DNA of 64,000 nucleotides. Origin: Mesonia ostreae (GTDB lineage Bacteria > Bacteroidota > Bacteroidia > Flavobacteriales > Flavobacteriaceae). The notes under the pieces are model-generated. The model saw only the letters and a program-made list of their open reading frames with translations. It was not told the DNA's origin and did not search any database. The translations under genes and the position numbers were made by a program. Below, piece by piece: positions 37,281 through 44,706 of the stretch; positions within the stretch are counted from its first letter, which is position 1, and each line of letters opens with the position of its first letter. The DNA is taken from assembly GCF_031845265.1 (NCBI RefSeq), contig NZ_JAVRBG010000013.1, forward strand, positions 1 through 64,000, read 5' to 3'.

Positions 37281-38327
37281 ATGACCAATCATTTTTTACT
37301 TCAAGATCAATTTGCCAGCTGGTTGGCATTAAGAAAAGAGAAGCTTTGCATGGAGCCGCATTTTTATACTGCTCAAATAGCTAAGCTTAGTGAAATTCCG
37401 CTTTTTGTATCTGCGGAAAGAAATTTATTGGAAATCTTGGAAATTGAGGTGTTATGTAATAATCCTGAAGGTGTTGAAGAGGCTTTATTAAAAACACTAA
37501 ATAAGATGAAACAAATAAAATTTAAAACCGACTCAAGTATAAACCCTAAAAGATTAGATGCACTGCGCTTGGGCTTGTTAAAGTACAGGTTATTTCTTCA
37601 TGACTTTATGATGGTTCGAAATATTAATTACCACGATAGGAATAGCAGTTTTAATGATTTATCTGAGGTAAAATGTATAAATCTAGATGCGTTTTTTAAA
37701 GAAAACATCAACTATTTAATACCCATTTACCATGATAATTATGTGCATTGTAAATCTAAAATAGATGAAGTATGGCAAGAACTTTTAGCTACCAATACTT
37801 GGGAAGGAAAAGAAGCTGGTAACAAACAATCAAGAAAAAATGGAGTTCTAGAAAGCATCCTTGTCAAAACTCAAGCAGAAAAACAGTTAGAAGTTTTAGA
37901 TGGGGGAGATACCTTGATTATGTTCTCAATTTTACTACACGTGCTTATACAATTTTCTAATGCAGAAAAAGATCTCAAAATTTACGGAATACAACTAAAA
38001 TCAATATCTCAAAAGTTTAGCATAGAAACCAGGCTAAACGAGCAACGGATATTTACCACATTGCTCCATAGTGAAATAGATAAAGAAGCCAAAACTCCTA
38101 AGCAAATATGTAAGGAAATCTCATATGAGTATTCAGAACCAGGTATATATAATGGGTATCATTTTTTACAAACTACGTTTCGGTTTGTACAATTAATTCA
38201 AGAGTGCAAAATCCCACAATCGGAAAATCACATTCCAAATATAGATGTTTTTATAAGTAAAGTTTTAAAAAACACTTACATCAAAAGAAAACAACTAATG
38301 CCTGAAAATAGGGATAAACTTATTTGA
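37281..38327 (+). CDS. unrecognised protein in the WYL locus
   Basis: A 348-residue cytoplasmic protein I do not recognise. It appears mainly alpha-helical, with no signal peptide, membrane segment or nucleotide-binding motif. The conspicuous part is a Trp/Cys-containing middle (YHDNYVHCKSKIDEVWQ) and a polar C-terminal half rich in Lys and Gln. The ATG at 37281 is preferred; the frame is also open from a TTG at 37242, inside the promoter. It is divergent from the WYL regulator and followed 94 bp later by a second unknown gene. Confidence 0.7.
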   Translation: MTNHFLLQDQFASWLALRKEKLCMEPHFYTAQIAKLSEIPLFVSAERNLLEILEIEVLCNNPEGVEEALLKTLNKMKQIKFKTDSSINPKRLDALRLGLLKYRLFLHDFMMVRNINYHDRNSSFNDLSEVKCINLDAFFKENINYLIPIYHDNYVHCKSKIDEVWQELLATNTWEGKEAGNKQSRKNGVLESILVKTQAEKQLEVLDGGDTLIMFSILLHVLIQFSNAEKDLKIYGIQLKSISQKFSIETRLNEQRIFTTLLHSEIDKEAKTPKQICKEISYEYSEPGIYNGYHFLQTTFRFVQLIQECKIPQSENHIPNIDVFISKVLKNTYIKRKQLMPENRDKLI

Positions 38328-38421
38328 ATGAGAGCAATCTCTTATTGAAAAATTTGATGGAGTGGTTGTAGAATTTTTTGAATGAATAGTTGTAATCCCA
38401 AATTTAAAAAATAGAGTTTAA

Positions 38422-39051
38422 ATGAAAACAAACATCCACTATCTTGTAGAAGCCAAGTATTGGCGAAGAGAAGTCCCCAATATTCATGACAAATTTTCGG
38501 TGGGATTACCTACTGAAGCAGATATAGCCGAAACACATACTAAATTTGAGCATGCTTCTCCGATTGTAGCTAGAGGGGCTGCTTTTAATCATTATTCCAG
38601 CATTTTGGATGTTTTGTATGATGGCCTAGAAAAACAACGCACGACCGATGCTCAAGCTCGCATAGATTTACAAAAGTATCTAGATTCTGGGAATGCGTTA
38701 GAACTTGGAAATACCACTAAATTTAAAACCTCTCCAGATTTTGATAAGGGTATTGAGATTTATTTGGTGATGGAGAATCTATTAAAAAAGACGGAAGAAA
38801 AGTTTCTAATTCACGGCATTCGCTACCTCGATTATCCAGAGCGATTAGATGGAGGAGTAGAAGAATCTCTTCAAGGTCTTATAAAGGAATACACGTCTTA
38901 TCAGCAAAATGGATATGAAATAAAGAATAATACAGAAGCTTTAAATTTAGAAGATGTTGGTGGTGAAAAAGTAACTATTATCAAAACACCTTTCAACTGG
39001 CAAAAACTGGTTTTAGATTATAAAGGCTACGATTTGTGTGATGTTTGGTGA
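38422..39051 (+). CDS. unrecognised second protein in the WYL locus
   Basis: A 209-residue cytoplasmic protein of no family I know. It has mixed predicted structure, no signal or membrane segment, and several aromatic-rich stretches (AKYWRRE, FNHYSSILDVLYDGL, HGIRYLDYPERL, FNWQKLVLDYKGYDLCDVW). Codon and base composition match its neighbours. It ends before an exceptionally strong hairpin and shares direction and spacing with the 348-residue gene, so the two may form one transcript. Confidence 0.68.
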   Translation: MKTNIHYLVEAKYWRREVPNIHDKFSVGLPTEADIAETHTKFEHASPIVARGAAFNHYSSILDVLYDGLEKQRTTDAQARIDLQKYLDSGNALELGNTTKFKTSPDFDKGIEIYLVMENLLKKTEEKFLIHGIRYLDYPERLDGGVEESLQGLIKEYTSYQQNGYEIKNNTEALNLEDVGGEKVTIIKTPFNWQKLVLDYKGYDLCDVW

Positions 39052-39080
39052 AAGTTTCTTAAGATTTAATTTCAAGGCTT

Positions 39081-39128
39081 AAAACCAAAACACCTCTCTA
39101 AATTTATTTAGAGAGGTGTTTTGGTTTT
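39081..39128. terminator. very strong bidirectional terminator, 22-bp perfect stem
   Basis: Arms 39081-39102 and 39107-39128 are exact reverse complements with a TTTA loop; each end has an A or T run. It lies between the convergent 209-residue gene and DUF4494 gene and can end both transcripts. Confidence 0.92.
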
Positions 39129-39144
39129 CTATAAGATCTAAGTT

Positions 39145-39660
39145 TTAAAGAACTTCTGTTTCTTTTGTAACTTTTTCTTCTGTTTCAGCCTTTTCTATGA
39201 CATTAAACTTTTCTAATTGCTCTTCTTCCCCTGTAAAATAAGGGAAAACGTCTAGAATTGGAGATTCTGTAATCGAAGGAATTGTATAATCTCCCATAGT
39301 TTCTGCCATTGCCGTGGTAGTGTTTTCAAATGCCTCTTTTACGTCATTGGCTTGCACTAGCAGATAAATATTGGTCTTTCTCTCCTTTCCACTTTCTTCA
39401 TCCAAAGCTACTAAAGAAACCTTTGCTTTAAACCATCGGTCGGAGTTTTCGAAGGGATGCACTTCTGAAAAATTAGCGACCTTAATGTTCATAATTCTAA
39501 ACTCTTCACTCGTGTAAGCTTTTATCTCTTCGCTAATTCTAGCTTCAGCTTCTGTGTAAGAAACCGCATCCAAAAGATAGGTGTCTGTAGTTATTTTTTG
39601 CTCGCCTGTGTCGTGAGTTTTTTTGTATTTCACCTTACATTCATACCAAATTGCGCTCAT
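39145..39660 (-). CDS. DUF4494 protein
   Basis: A 171-residue cytoplasmic protein of the Bacteroidetes-specific DUF4494 family. The N-terminal WYECKVKYKKTHDTGEQKI, the LDAVSYTEAEARI segment and DRWFKAKVSLVALDEESGKE are its typical text. Function is unknown. It has its own promoter box (TATTTTTG) 19 bp upstream. Confidence 0.88.
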   Translation of the reverse strand: MSAIWYECKVKYKKTHDTGEQKITTDTYLLDAVSYTEAEARISEEIKAYTSEEFRIMNIKVANFSEVHPFENSDRWFKAKVSLVALDEESGKERKTNIYLLVQANDVKEAFENTTTAMAETMGDYTIPSITESPILDVFPYFTGEEEQLEKFNVIEKAETEEKVTKETEVL

Positions 39661-39679
39661 ATCTATTTTTTTAGGATGT

Positions 39680-39687
39680 CAAAAATA
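39680..39687 (-). promoter_or_regulatory. -7 promoter box for the DUF4494 gene
   Basis: The minus strand reads TATTTTTG, an exact TAnnTTTG match, 19 bp before the start codon. Confidence 0.5.
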
Positions 39688-39889
39688 GAATTTATAATAT
39701 ACCTGCTCTTCGAAATGCAGAATAGATATTCACAATTTTTATTTCTTCGTTTGCCAAATCTTTTCTTATTTTTTTTAGCTGAAATTATACTAGAATTAAC
39801 TACGGAAATATTTCTTGCTTCTTCTTCTGAAGCTTCTTTATTTCAGCAAAAAAAATTATAACATTCAATTTATTTCTATTCTAAAGAAA

Positions 39890-39926
39890 ATATTGAATAT
39901 CCTCATGGTTTAAATGAATTCAATAT
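39890..39926. repeat. inverted repeat upstream of the cytochrome gene
   Basis: ATATTGAAT at 39890-39898 and ATTCAATAT at 39918-39926 form a 9-bp dyad with a 19-bp spacer, 18 bp before the cytochrome ATG. A further ATTCAAT half-site lies at 39863-39869. This could be an operator or leader structure. In AT-rich DNA it may also be chance. Confidence 0.35.
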
Positions 39927-39943
39927 ATTAAAAACAATCTATT

Positions 39944-40465
39944 ATGAAACTAAAGAAAAAATTACTCGCGCTTTCTTCAGCAATAGGACTCTTACTCGTG
40001 ATCTTAGGTCTATTTGCTTTTAAAACTGATCTAAATTCAGACAGAGGTTATGTGGTACCAAATGATTCTTGGGAAAACCTTAAAGTGCTTCCTCAAGATA
40101 TTTCAAAAGACAGTTTGGAATTTCTTATGAATAATTATGCGACTTCGCTGGGCGTAAAATGTAACTATTGCCCTGCCGTTATTAAAAAAGATCCCACCAA
40201 ACTAGATTTTCCTAGTGATGCTAAAATTGAAAAGGAAATTGGACGTGAAATGATCAAAATGACCAATGAGATTAACGCTATTTACTTTCAGAGGCATTTT
40301 CCCGATCCAAAACCAGAGCAAGTAAATGTGTTCAACTGTGTATTTTGTCACCGCGGAACAGCCAATCCAGAAAAGTACTTATCACAAATGGGAGCTATGT
40401 ATAAAACCTACGATCCAGATAGAGACAACAGAAAAGAAAAATTTCAAGAAGAAATGGGGAAATAA
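39944..40465 (+). CDS. reaction-centre-type cytochrome c with one altered haem motif
   Basis: A 173-residue exported cytochrome of the family related to the photosynthetic reaction-centre cytochrome subunit, found in many non-photosynthetic Bacteroidetes. One N-terminal membrane or signal segment (about residues 8-27) is followed by LGVKCNYCPAVIKKDP. The expected CxxCH is CNYCP, with Pro77 where the haem-ligating histidine belongs (codon CCT, 40172-40174; CAT would be one base away). The second site CVFCHRG is intact. So one haem should bind normally and the first may not. The electron partner is unknown. It stands alone before an orphan antitoxin remnant. Confidence 0.85.
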   Translation: MKLKKKLLALSSAIGLLLVILGLFAFKTDLNSDRGYVVPNDSWENLKVLPQDISKDSLEFLMNNYATSLGVKCNYCPAVIKKDPTKLDFPSDAKIEKEIGREMIKMTNEINAIYFQRHFPDPKPEQVNVFNCVFCHRGTANPEKYLSQMGAMYKTYDPDRDNRKEKFQEEMGK

Positions 40466-40507
40466 GAATCCGCTATTTTTTAAGACTAAAGACATTAAAA
40501 ATAGTTG

Positions 40508-40891
40508 ATGATGATACAAACAGTAAAAGAATATAATGCTATCGTTGAACGTGTTGATTCCCTTTTAGAAAATTCAGATAACATTGAAAATAAGGAGGCA
40601 AAGGCTTATATTGAATTAAATTTACTGTCAGATCTTGTGGCAGATTATGAAGAACGTACCTACCCTGTAAATAAACCTTCACTTGTGGAAGTGATTAAAT
40701 TACGGATGGCAGAAATGAATTTAAATCAAAAACGCTTATCAGAACTTTTGGGCGTAAGCCTGCCTGACCGTTAGGCAGGTACTTTGCGTATTAGCGAATA
40801 TTTAAGTGGTAAAAGTGAACCGCCTTTAAAAATAGCTCGAGAAATAAGCGTAAAACTAAACATTGAAGCTGCCATTGTCTTGGGAGTTTAG
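40508..40891 (+). pseudogene. HigA-type antitoxin gene interrupted by a palindromic insertion
   Basis: The frame opens with a HigA/COG5499-like N-terminal part (AYIELNLLSDLVADYEERTYPV) and an HTH (NLNQKRLSELLGVS). It then stops at TAG 40772-40774. The frame continues after the stop as TLRISEYLSGKSEPPLKIARE to TAG at 40889-40891, exactly the second half of the HTH family. Removing 21 bp at 40759-40779 restores an uninterrupted protein of about 120 residues with GVSTLRISEYL. As it stands only a truncated product of about 88 residues can be made, with a broken HTH. ATG at 40508 or 40511 can serve as start. No higB toxin gene is beside it, so it is a solitary antitoxin relic. Confidence 0.8.
40759..40779. 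repeat. 21-bp palindromic insertion
   Basis: CCTGCCT (40759-40765), a 7-bp centre GACCGTT and AGGCAGG (40773-40779). The arms are perfect inverted repeats and GC-rich in an AT-rich gene. Its length is a multiple of three, and its removal rejoins the HTH codons GTA-AGT-ACT. Boundaries are uncertain by a base or two. It resembles a short palindromic unit I recall as repeated in flavobacterial genomes. Confidence 0.75.
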
Positions 40892-40933
40892 CTAGCAATT
40901 TTTCATATTAAAAACAGTAATTATCTTAAAGAC

Positions 40934-40966
40934 AAACCTCTTTGTTCGCAAAGAGGTTTTACTTTT
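40934..40966 (+). terminator. intrinsic terminator with UUCG loop
   Basis: AAACCTCTTTG (40934-40944) and CAAAGAGGTTT (40949-40959) pair perfectly around a TTCG tetraloop, followed by TACTTTTTG. It separates the antitoxin relic from the sensor kinase gene. Confidence 0.85.
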
Positions 40967-41026
40967 TGAAAAATATTGAATTTCACTTATTTTAACTATA
41001 TTTAGAAGCTTCTAATACACAAGCTT

Positions 41027-44000
41027 TTGGTTAAAAAATTGCTTTTTTTAATTTTATTTATACAAATTCTCCGTGTTTCTGCACAAGATTCAGAAGAAAG
41101 TGATACGCTCTACATTAATTATTTAGGGCAGGAGAAAGGTTTGCTTCAGCTTAACTCAAAAGCGATTGTTATAGATAGTTTGGGTTTTTTATGGGTGGGA
41201 ACCGAAGATGGTTTGCATAAATTTGATGGGTATGAGTTTAGTCCGCATGTGCATGATCCTAATGACGCAAATTCTATAAAAGATGATCATATTAGAGGTT
41301 TGTTAGCCTTAAAAGACACGATTTTTATTGCGTCTAATTCCGAAGGAATTTTAGGATATCAGCTTTCTAAAGAGAAGTATTTTTCTATTCCTATTTCAAA
41401 AGATTTGCTAGATGAAAAAATAGCGTATGATGCGTTTTTGCTGAATAAGAATACTGTTCTCTTTAGTTTAAAAAATAATTTTGTCGTTTATAATTTGGTT
41501 TCCAAAAAAGCTCAGGCATTTTCCCTTCCGAAGAGAAAAAAAGAAAATTTTATACAAGCCGCAGTAAGCCTAAATCAAGAGAAGTTTTTATTAGCTACTT
41601 CCGAAAGTGGAATTCTGCAATTTAATCTTCAGGAAAAAAAGCTAGAGCCATTTGCACTTTTTCAGGATATCAACATCAAGAGTTTGCAGCATATTGAAAA
41701 TCGGCTTTTTGTAGGAACCAAAGAGGGATTTTCTATTTTTTCTTCTGAAAATACGATGGAGAAAAATGTAGCAACACCCGAGGTAAAGTGTTTTTATCAA
41801 TTTTCGGAAAATCAAGTGTTTATAGGTACAGAAATGGGGCTTTATAGCTACGACCTCATCCAAAATAAATTAAAAAAACTGATTTTAAAAACGAACAACA
41901 AAAATATCTACGGAAATGTAGGTATAAATACGATTGTTGGTGATGAAAAAGGAAATTTATGGATTGGCACCGAAGGAGAAGGAGTGATTTACCATAATCA
42001 ATATCAGAAGAAATTTAATACTTTAAAAATTAGATTAAAGGAATATCCTAACCACGAAAATATAAGTCCGTTTCAATTTTTGGCTCAGAATGATGATTTA
42101 TGGATTGGAACAGAGCTGGGAATAGTTAAATATACGGAAGCAACGCAGGAATTTAAGTTGTATAAGCAAGCGGAAAAAGATTTAATTTATGCCATAAGAA
42201 AAGACAACCAAGATCGTATATGGGCGGGAGGTTTTGATGCCGGACTTTTAAAATATAATCCAAAAACAGATTCTTTTCAGCACTATGTACATGATAAAAA
42301 CGATGAATTTTCTATCTCTAATAATGATGTAATTGAAATACTTCCGGTAGACAATCAAACTTTATGGGTGTGTACTTGGACGGGAGGAATAAACGAATTT
42401 AATACAGAAACCGAGGAGTTTAAGCCATTATTGATTAATGGCCAAGCCTTAAATAGAGCGAGAATAGCTTTTCAAGACTCTCAAGGTTTTTATTGGTTGG
42501 GAACAGATGAAGGCCTTTTTAAATTAAAAGGAAAAAAGCTAGTTACTATCTTTTCCAAAGAGCAAGAGGGTGATAAGCGGCTCATTAACGACCGAGTTTT
42601 TGCCATCACAGAAGATAATAATCAAAACATTTGGGTAGGAACCGCGGCAGGAATTTCTAAGATTGAGAATGGCGAAAAATCTATGGCTCACTACGGAAAA
42701 CAGAAAGGTCTTCCCAATGATTTTATCTACAGTTTGATGGTAGATGGGGAGAATCAATTGTGGATGGGAACCAATTATGGGGTTTCGGTTTTTAATCCGC
42801 AAAGTAAAAGCTTTAGAAACTTTACGGAAAAAGACGGACTTCAAAACAATGAGTTTAATGGCAAGGCTGGTTATAAAGATGAAAATGGAAATTTTTATCT
42901 TGGTGGAATGCGCGGCATCAATATTTTTAACCCTAAGGATATTAAAGAAAATCCTTATCTACCCAATGTTTATATTCATCAAATAGATTTATTTAATGAA
43001 CCGATTACGTCTAACGAACTTTATGAAGATCATCTGTACTTTAAAAGTGAGGAAAACGTATTAACGCTGAATTATACAAGTTTGAATTTCTTAAATCCTG
43101 AAAAAATAAGTTATAAATATATTTTGGAAAGTTTTGATGAAGATTGGCGAAGTGTAACCCAAGAAAAGAGCACTACCTATACCAATTTACCTCCCGGAGA
43201 GTATCTTTTTAGAGTAACTTCTACCAATGATGTGGGGAAATGGAGTGAAAGCTACGACGAATTAAAAATAACCATCGTCCCGCCTTGGTACCAAACAACT
43301 TGGTTTAAAATTCTAGGAATTGCAATGATTATTTTACTTTTCTTATTATTTTATTATTCAAAAACAAGAAAGCTAAAAAAGGATAAATTGGTTTTAGAAG
43401 ATAGGGTAAAGCAGAGAACTTTGAGCTTGAAAAAATCTAATGAAAAATTGAAAACCTCTCATAAAAATCTGGAAGAAAAGAACGACAACATTCAGTTTTT
43501 AATGAAAGAATTAGATCATCGCGTAAAGAATAATCTTCAAATTGTTTCTAGTTTTTTAAATATTCAGGCAAACAGTGTTGCGAGTGATAAAGCAAAACAA
43601 ATTCTGCTGGTGGCAAAGAACAGAATTTCTTCTATCTCCATTATTCACGACTTGCTGTCTAAGGAACAAGAAGAGTTTATTGTCCCCGATTTTATTAAAA
43701 ATTTCACTGAAAAAATATTAGTTTTATTAGGAAACGAATCTGAAAGGAAGTTTACGGTTGTTTATAATTTACAGGAAAATACACCTGCTGTTAAAGCAAA
43801 CTCTGTATTGATTGGTCTTATGTTAAACGAACTGATTACTAACGTACATAAATATGCCTTTCCTATATATGATCCTAAAAATAATTTAATAATAGGATGC
43901 CAGCTTAAAGATGCTAGTATTCACCTTCAGATAAGAGATAATGGGAAAGGTTTTTCTGCGGAAGACAATTCTTCTTCGTCTCTGGGTTTAGAGATTGTAA

Positions 44001-44086
44001 GGGAAATGGTAGAGCAATTAAACGGAAATATCACTATAAAATCATCTAACGGAGTTGAAATTTTAATCACTATTCCTTATCACTAG
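41027..44086 (+). CDS. two-component sensor with beta-propeller and HisKA_2 kinase
   Basis: A 1019-residue membrane sensor. The signal peptide (VKKLLFLILFIQILRVSAQ) precedes a periplasmic region of about 14 Reg_prop strands forming propellers (repeats such as LGFLWVGTEDGLHKFDGY, GNLWIGTEGEGV and NQLWMGTNYGV). A Y_Y_Y domain follows (about 680-755), a transmembrane helix (about 763-783), a coiled coil, and a HisKA_2 domain with His831 in KELDHRVKNNLQI. The HATPase ends in NGKGF and SSLGLEIV. The start is TTG at 41027, since no in-frame ATG precedes the signal peptide. It lacks the receiver and AraC domains of hybrid systems; its regulator is the next gene, 2 bp on. Confidence 0.9.
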   Translation: MVKKLLFLILFIQILRVSAQDSEESDTLYINYLGQEKGLLQLNSKAIVIDSLGFLWVGTEDGLHKFDGYEFSPHVHDPNDANSIKDDHIRGLLALKDTIFIASNSEGILGYQLSKEKYFSIPISKDLLDEKIAYDAFLLNKNTVLFSLKNNFVVYNLVSKKAQAFSLPKRKKENFIQAAVSLNQEKFLLATSESGILQFNLQEKKLEPFALFQDINIKSLQHIENRLFVGTKEGFSIFSSENTMEKNVATPEVKCFYQFSENQVFIGTEMGLYSYDLIQNKLKKLILKTNNKNIYGNVGINTIVGDEKGNLWIGTEGEGVIYHNQYQKKFNTLKIRLKEYPNHENISPFQFLAQNDDLWIGTELGIVKYTEATQEFKLYKQAEKDLIYAIRKDNQDRIWAGGFDAGLLKYNPKTDSFQHYVHDKNDEFSISNNDVIEILPVDNQTLWVCTWTGGINEFNTETEEFKPLLINGQALNRARIAFQDSQGFYWLGTDEGLFKLKGKKLVTIFSKEQEGDKRLINDRVFAITEDNNQNIWVGTAAGISKIENGEKSMAHYGKQKGLPNDFIYSLMVDGENQLWMGTNYGVSVFNPQSKSFRNFTEKDGLQNNEFNGKAGYKDENGNFYLGGMRGINIFNPKDIKENPYLPNVYIHQIDLFNEPITSNELYEDHLYFKSEENVLTLNYTSLNFLNPEKISYKYILESFDEDWRSVTQEKSTTYTNLPPGEYLFRVTSTNDVGKWSESYDELKITIVPPWYQTTWFKILGIAMIILLFLLFYYSKTRKLKKDKLVLEDRVKQRTLSLKKSNEKLKTSHKNLEEKNDNIQFLMKELDHRVKNNLQIVSSFLNIQANSVASDKAKQILLVAKNRISSISIIHDLLSKEQEEFIVPDFIKNFTEKILVLLGNESERKFTVVYNLQENTPAVKANSVLIGLMLNELITNVHKYAFPIYDPKNNLIIGCQLKDASIHLQIRDNGKGFSAEDNSSSSLGLEIVREMVEQLNGNITIKSSNGVEILITIPYH

Positions 44087-44088
44087 CT

Positions 44089-44706
44089 ATGACCAAACGT
44101 ATTTTATTTATTGAAGACGAGTTTTTAATCGCAAAAGACATTCAGCTCTTATTACAAAAAGATGAAGAATATCAAGTAGATGTAGCGAAAACTCCTAGTA
44201 AAGCTTTAGAATTATATCAAGCTTTTAGATATGATTTAGTCATATCAGACATTAATTTGCAGTGTGAGAAAGACGGGATTGAAGTTGTAAAAGATTTAAA
44301 ACAAATCCGAACGCTTCCTGTAATTTATTTGACGGCATATAAAGAAGGGTCTTTTCTAGAACGTGCTAAAAAAACCATGCCATTTGCTTACTTGTTAAAA
44401 CCCTTTCAAGAAGACCAGCTAAAAGTTACAATTCAATTAGCGCTACTCAACTATCAAAATATCTTAGAGGGCAAGCAAGAAGATGAAGAAAATACCAAAA
44501 AAATTGAAAACCTTACGACTAGAGAAAAAGAAGTTTTAATCACTTTAGCCACAGGCAAAACCAGCAAAGAAATTGCCGATACCTTATGTGTCTCTTACCA
44601 CACCGTAGAAAAGCATAAGAAAAATATTAAAGAAAAATTGGGCTTTCATACCATTGCTGAAATGGTAAATTTCACCTTTTCGTCTAAACTATATAAAGTG
44701 TATTAA
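44089..44706 (+). CDS. response regulator with LuxR-type output
   Basis: A 205-residue regulator and cognate partner of the preceding kinase. The receiver domain has IEDE at the acidic site, phospho-accepting Asp54 in LVISDINLQ, YLTAY and the lysine in YLLKPFQ. A LuxR-type HTH (about 140-200) has LTTREKEVLITLATGKTSKE and VEKHKKNIKEKL. It probably controls a response to the sugar-polymer or nutrient signal seen by the propeller sensor, which is inference from the architecture. Its stop overlaps the convergent S10 peptidase stop by 4 bp. Confidence 0.92.
   Translation: MTKRILFIEDEFLIAKDIQLLLQKDEEYQVDVAKTPSKALELYQAFRYDLVISDINLQCEKDGIEVVKDLKQIRTLPVIYLTAYKEGSFLERAKKTMPFAYLLKPFQEDQLKVTIQLALLNYQNILEGKQEDEENTKKIENLTTREKEVLITLATGKTSKEIADTLCVSYHTVEKHKKNIKEKLGFHTIAEMVNFTFSSKLYKVY

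Noticed and set aside
39598..39861. An 87-codon frame upstream of the cytochrome gene
   Set aside because: It begins inside the DUF4494 gene on the other strand, crosses its promoter and has only Phe/Leu-rich random-looking text.
41027..41029. Possible loss of the start codon of the sensor kinase
   Set aside because: TTG directly before a good signal peptide is an acceptable bacterial start; no frameshift is needed.
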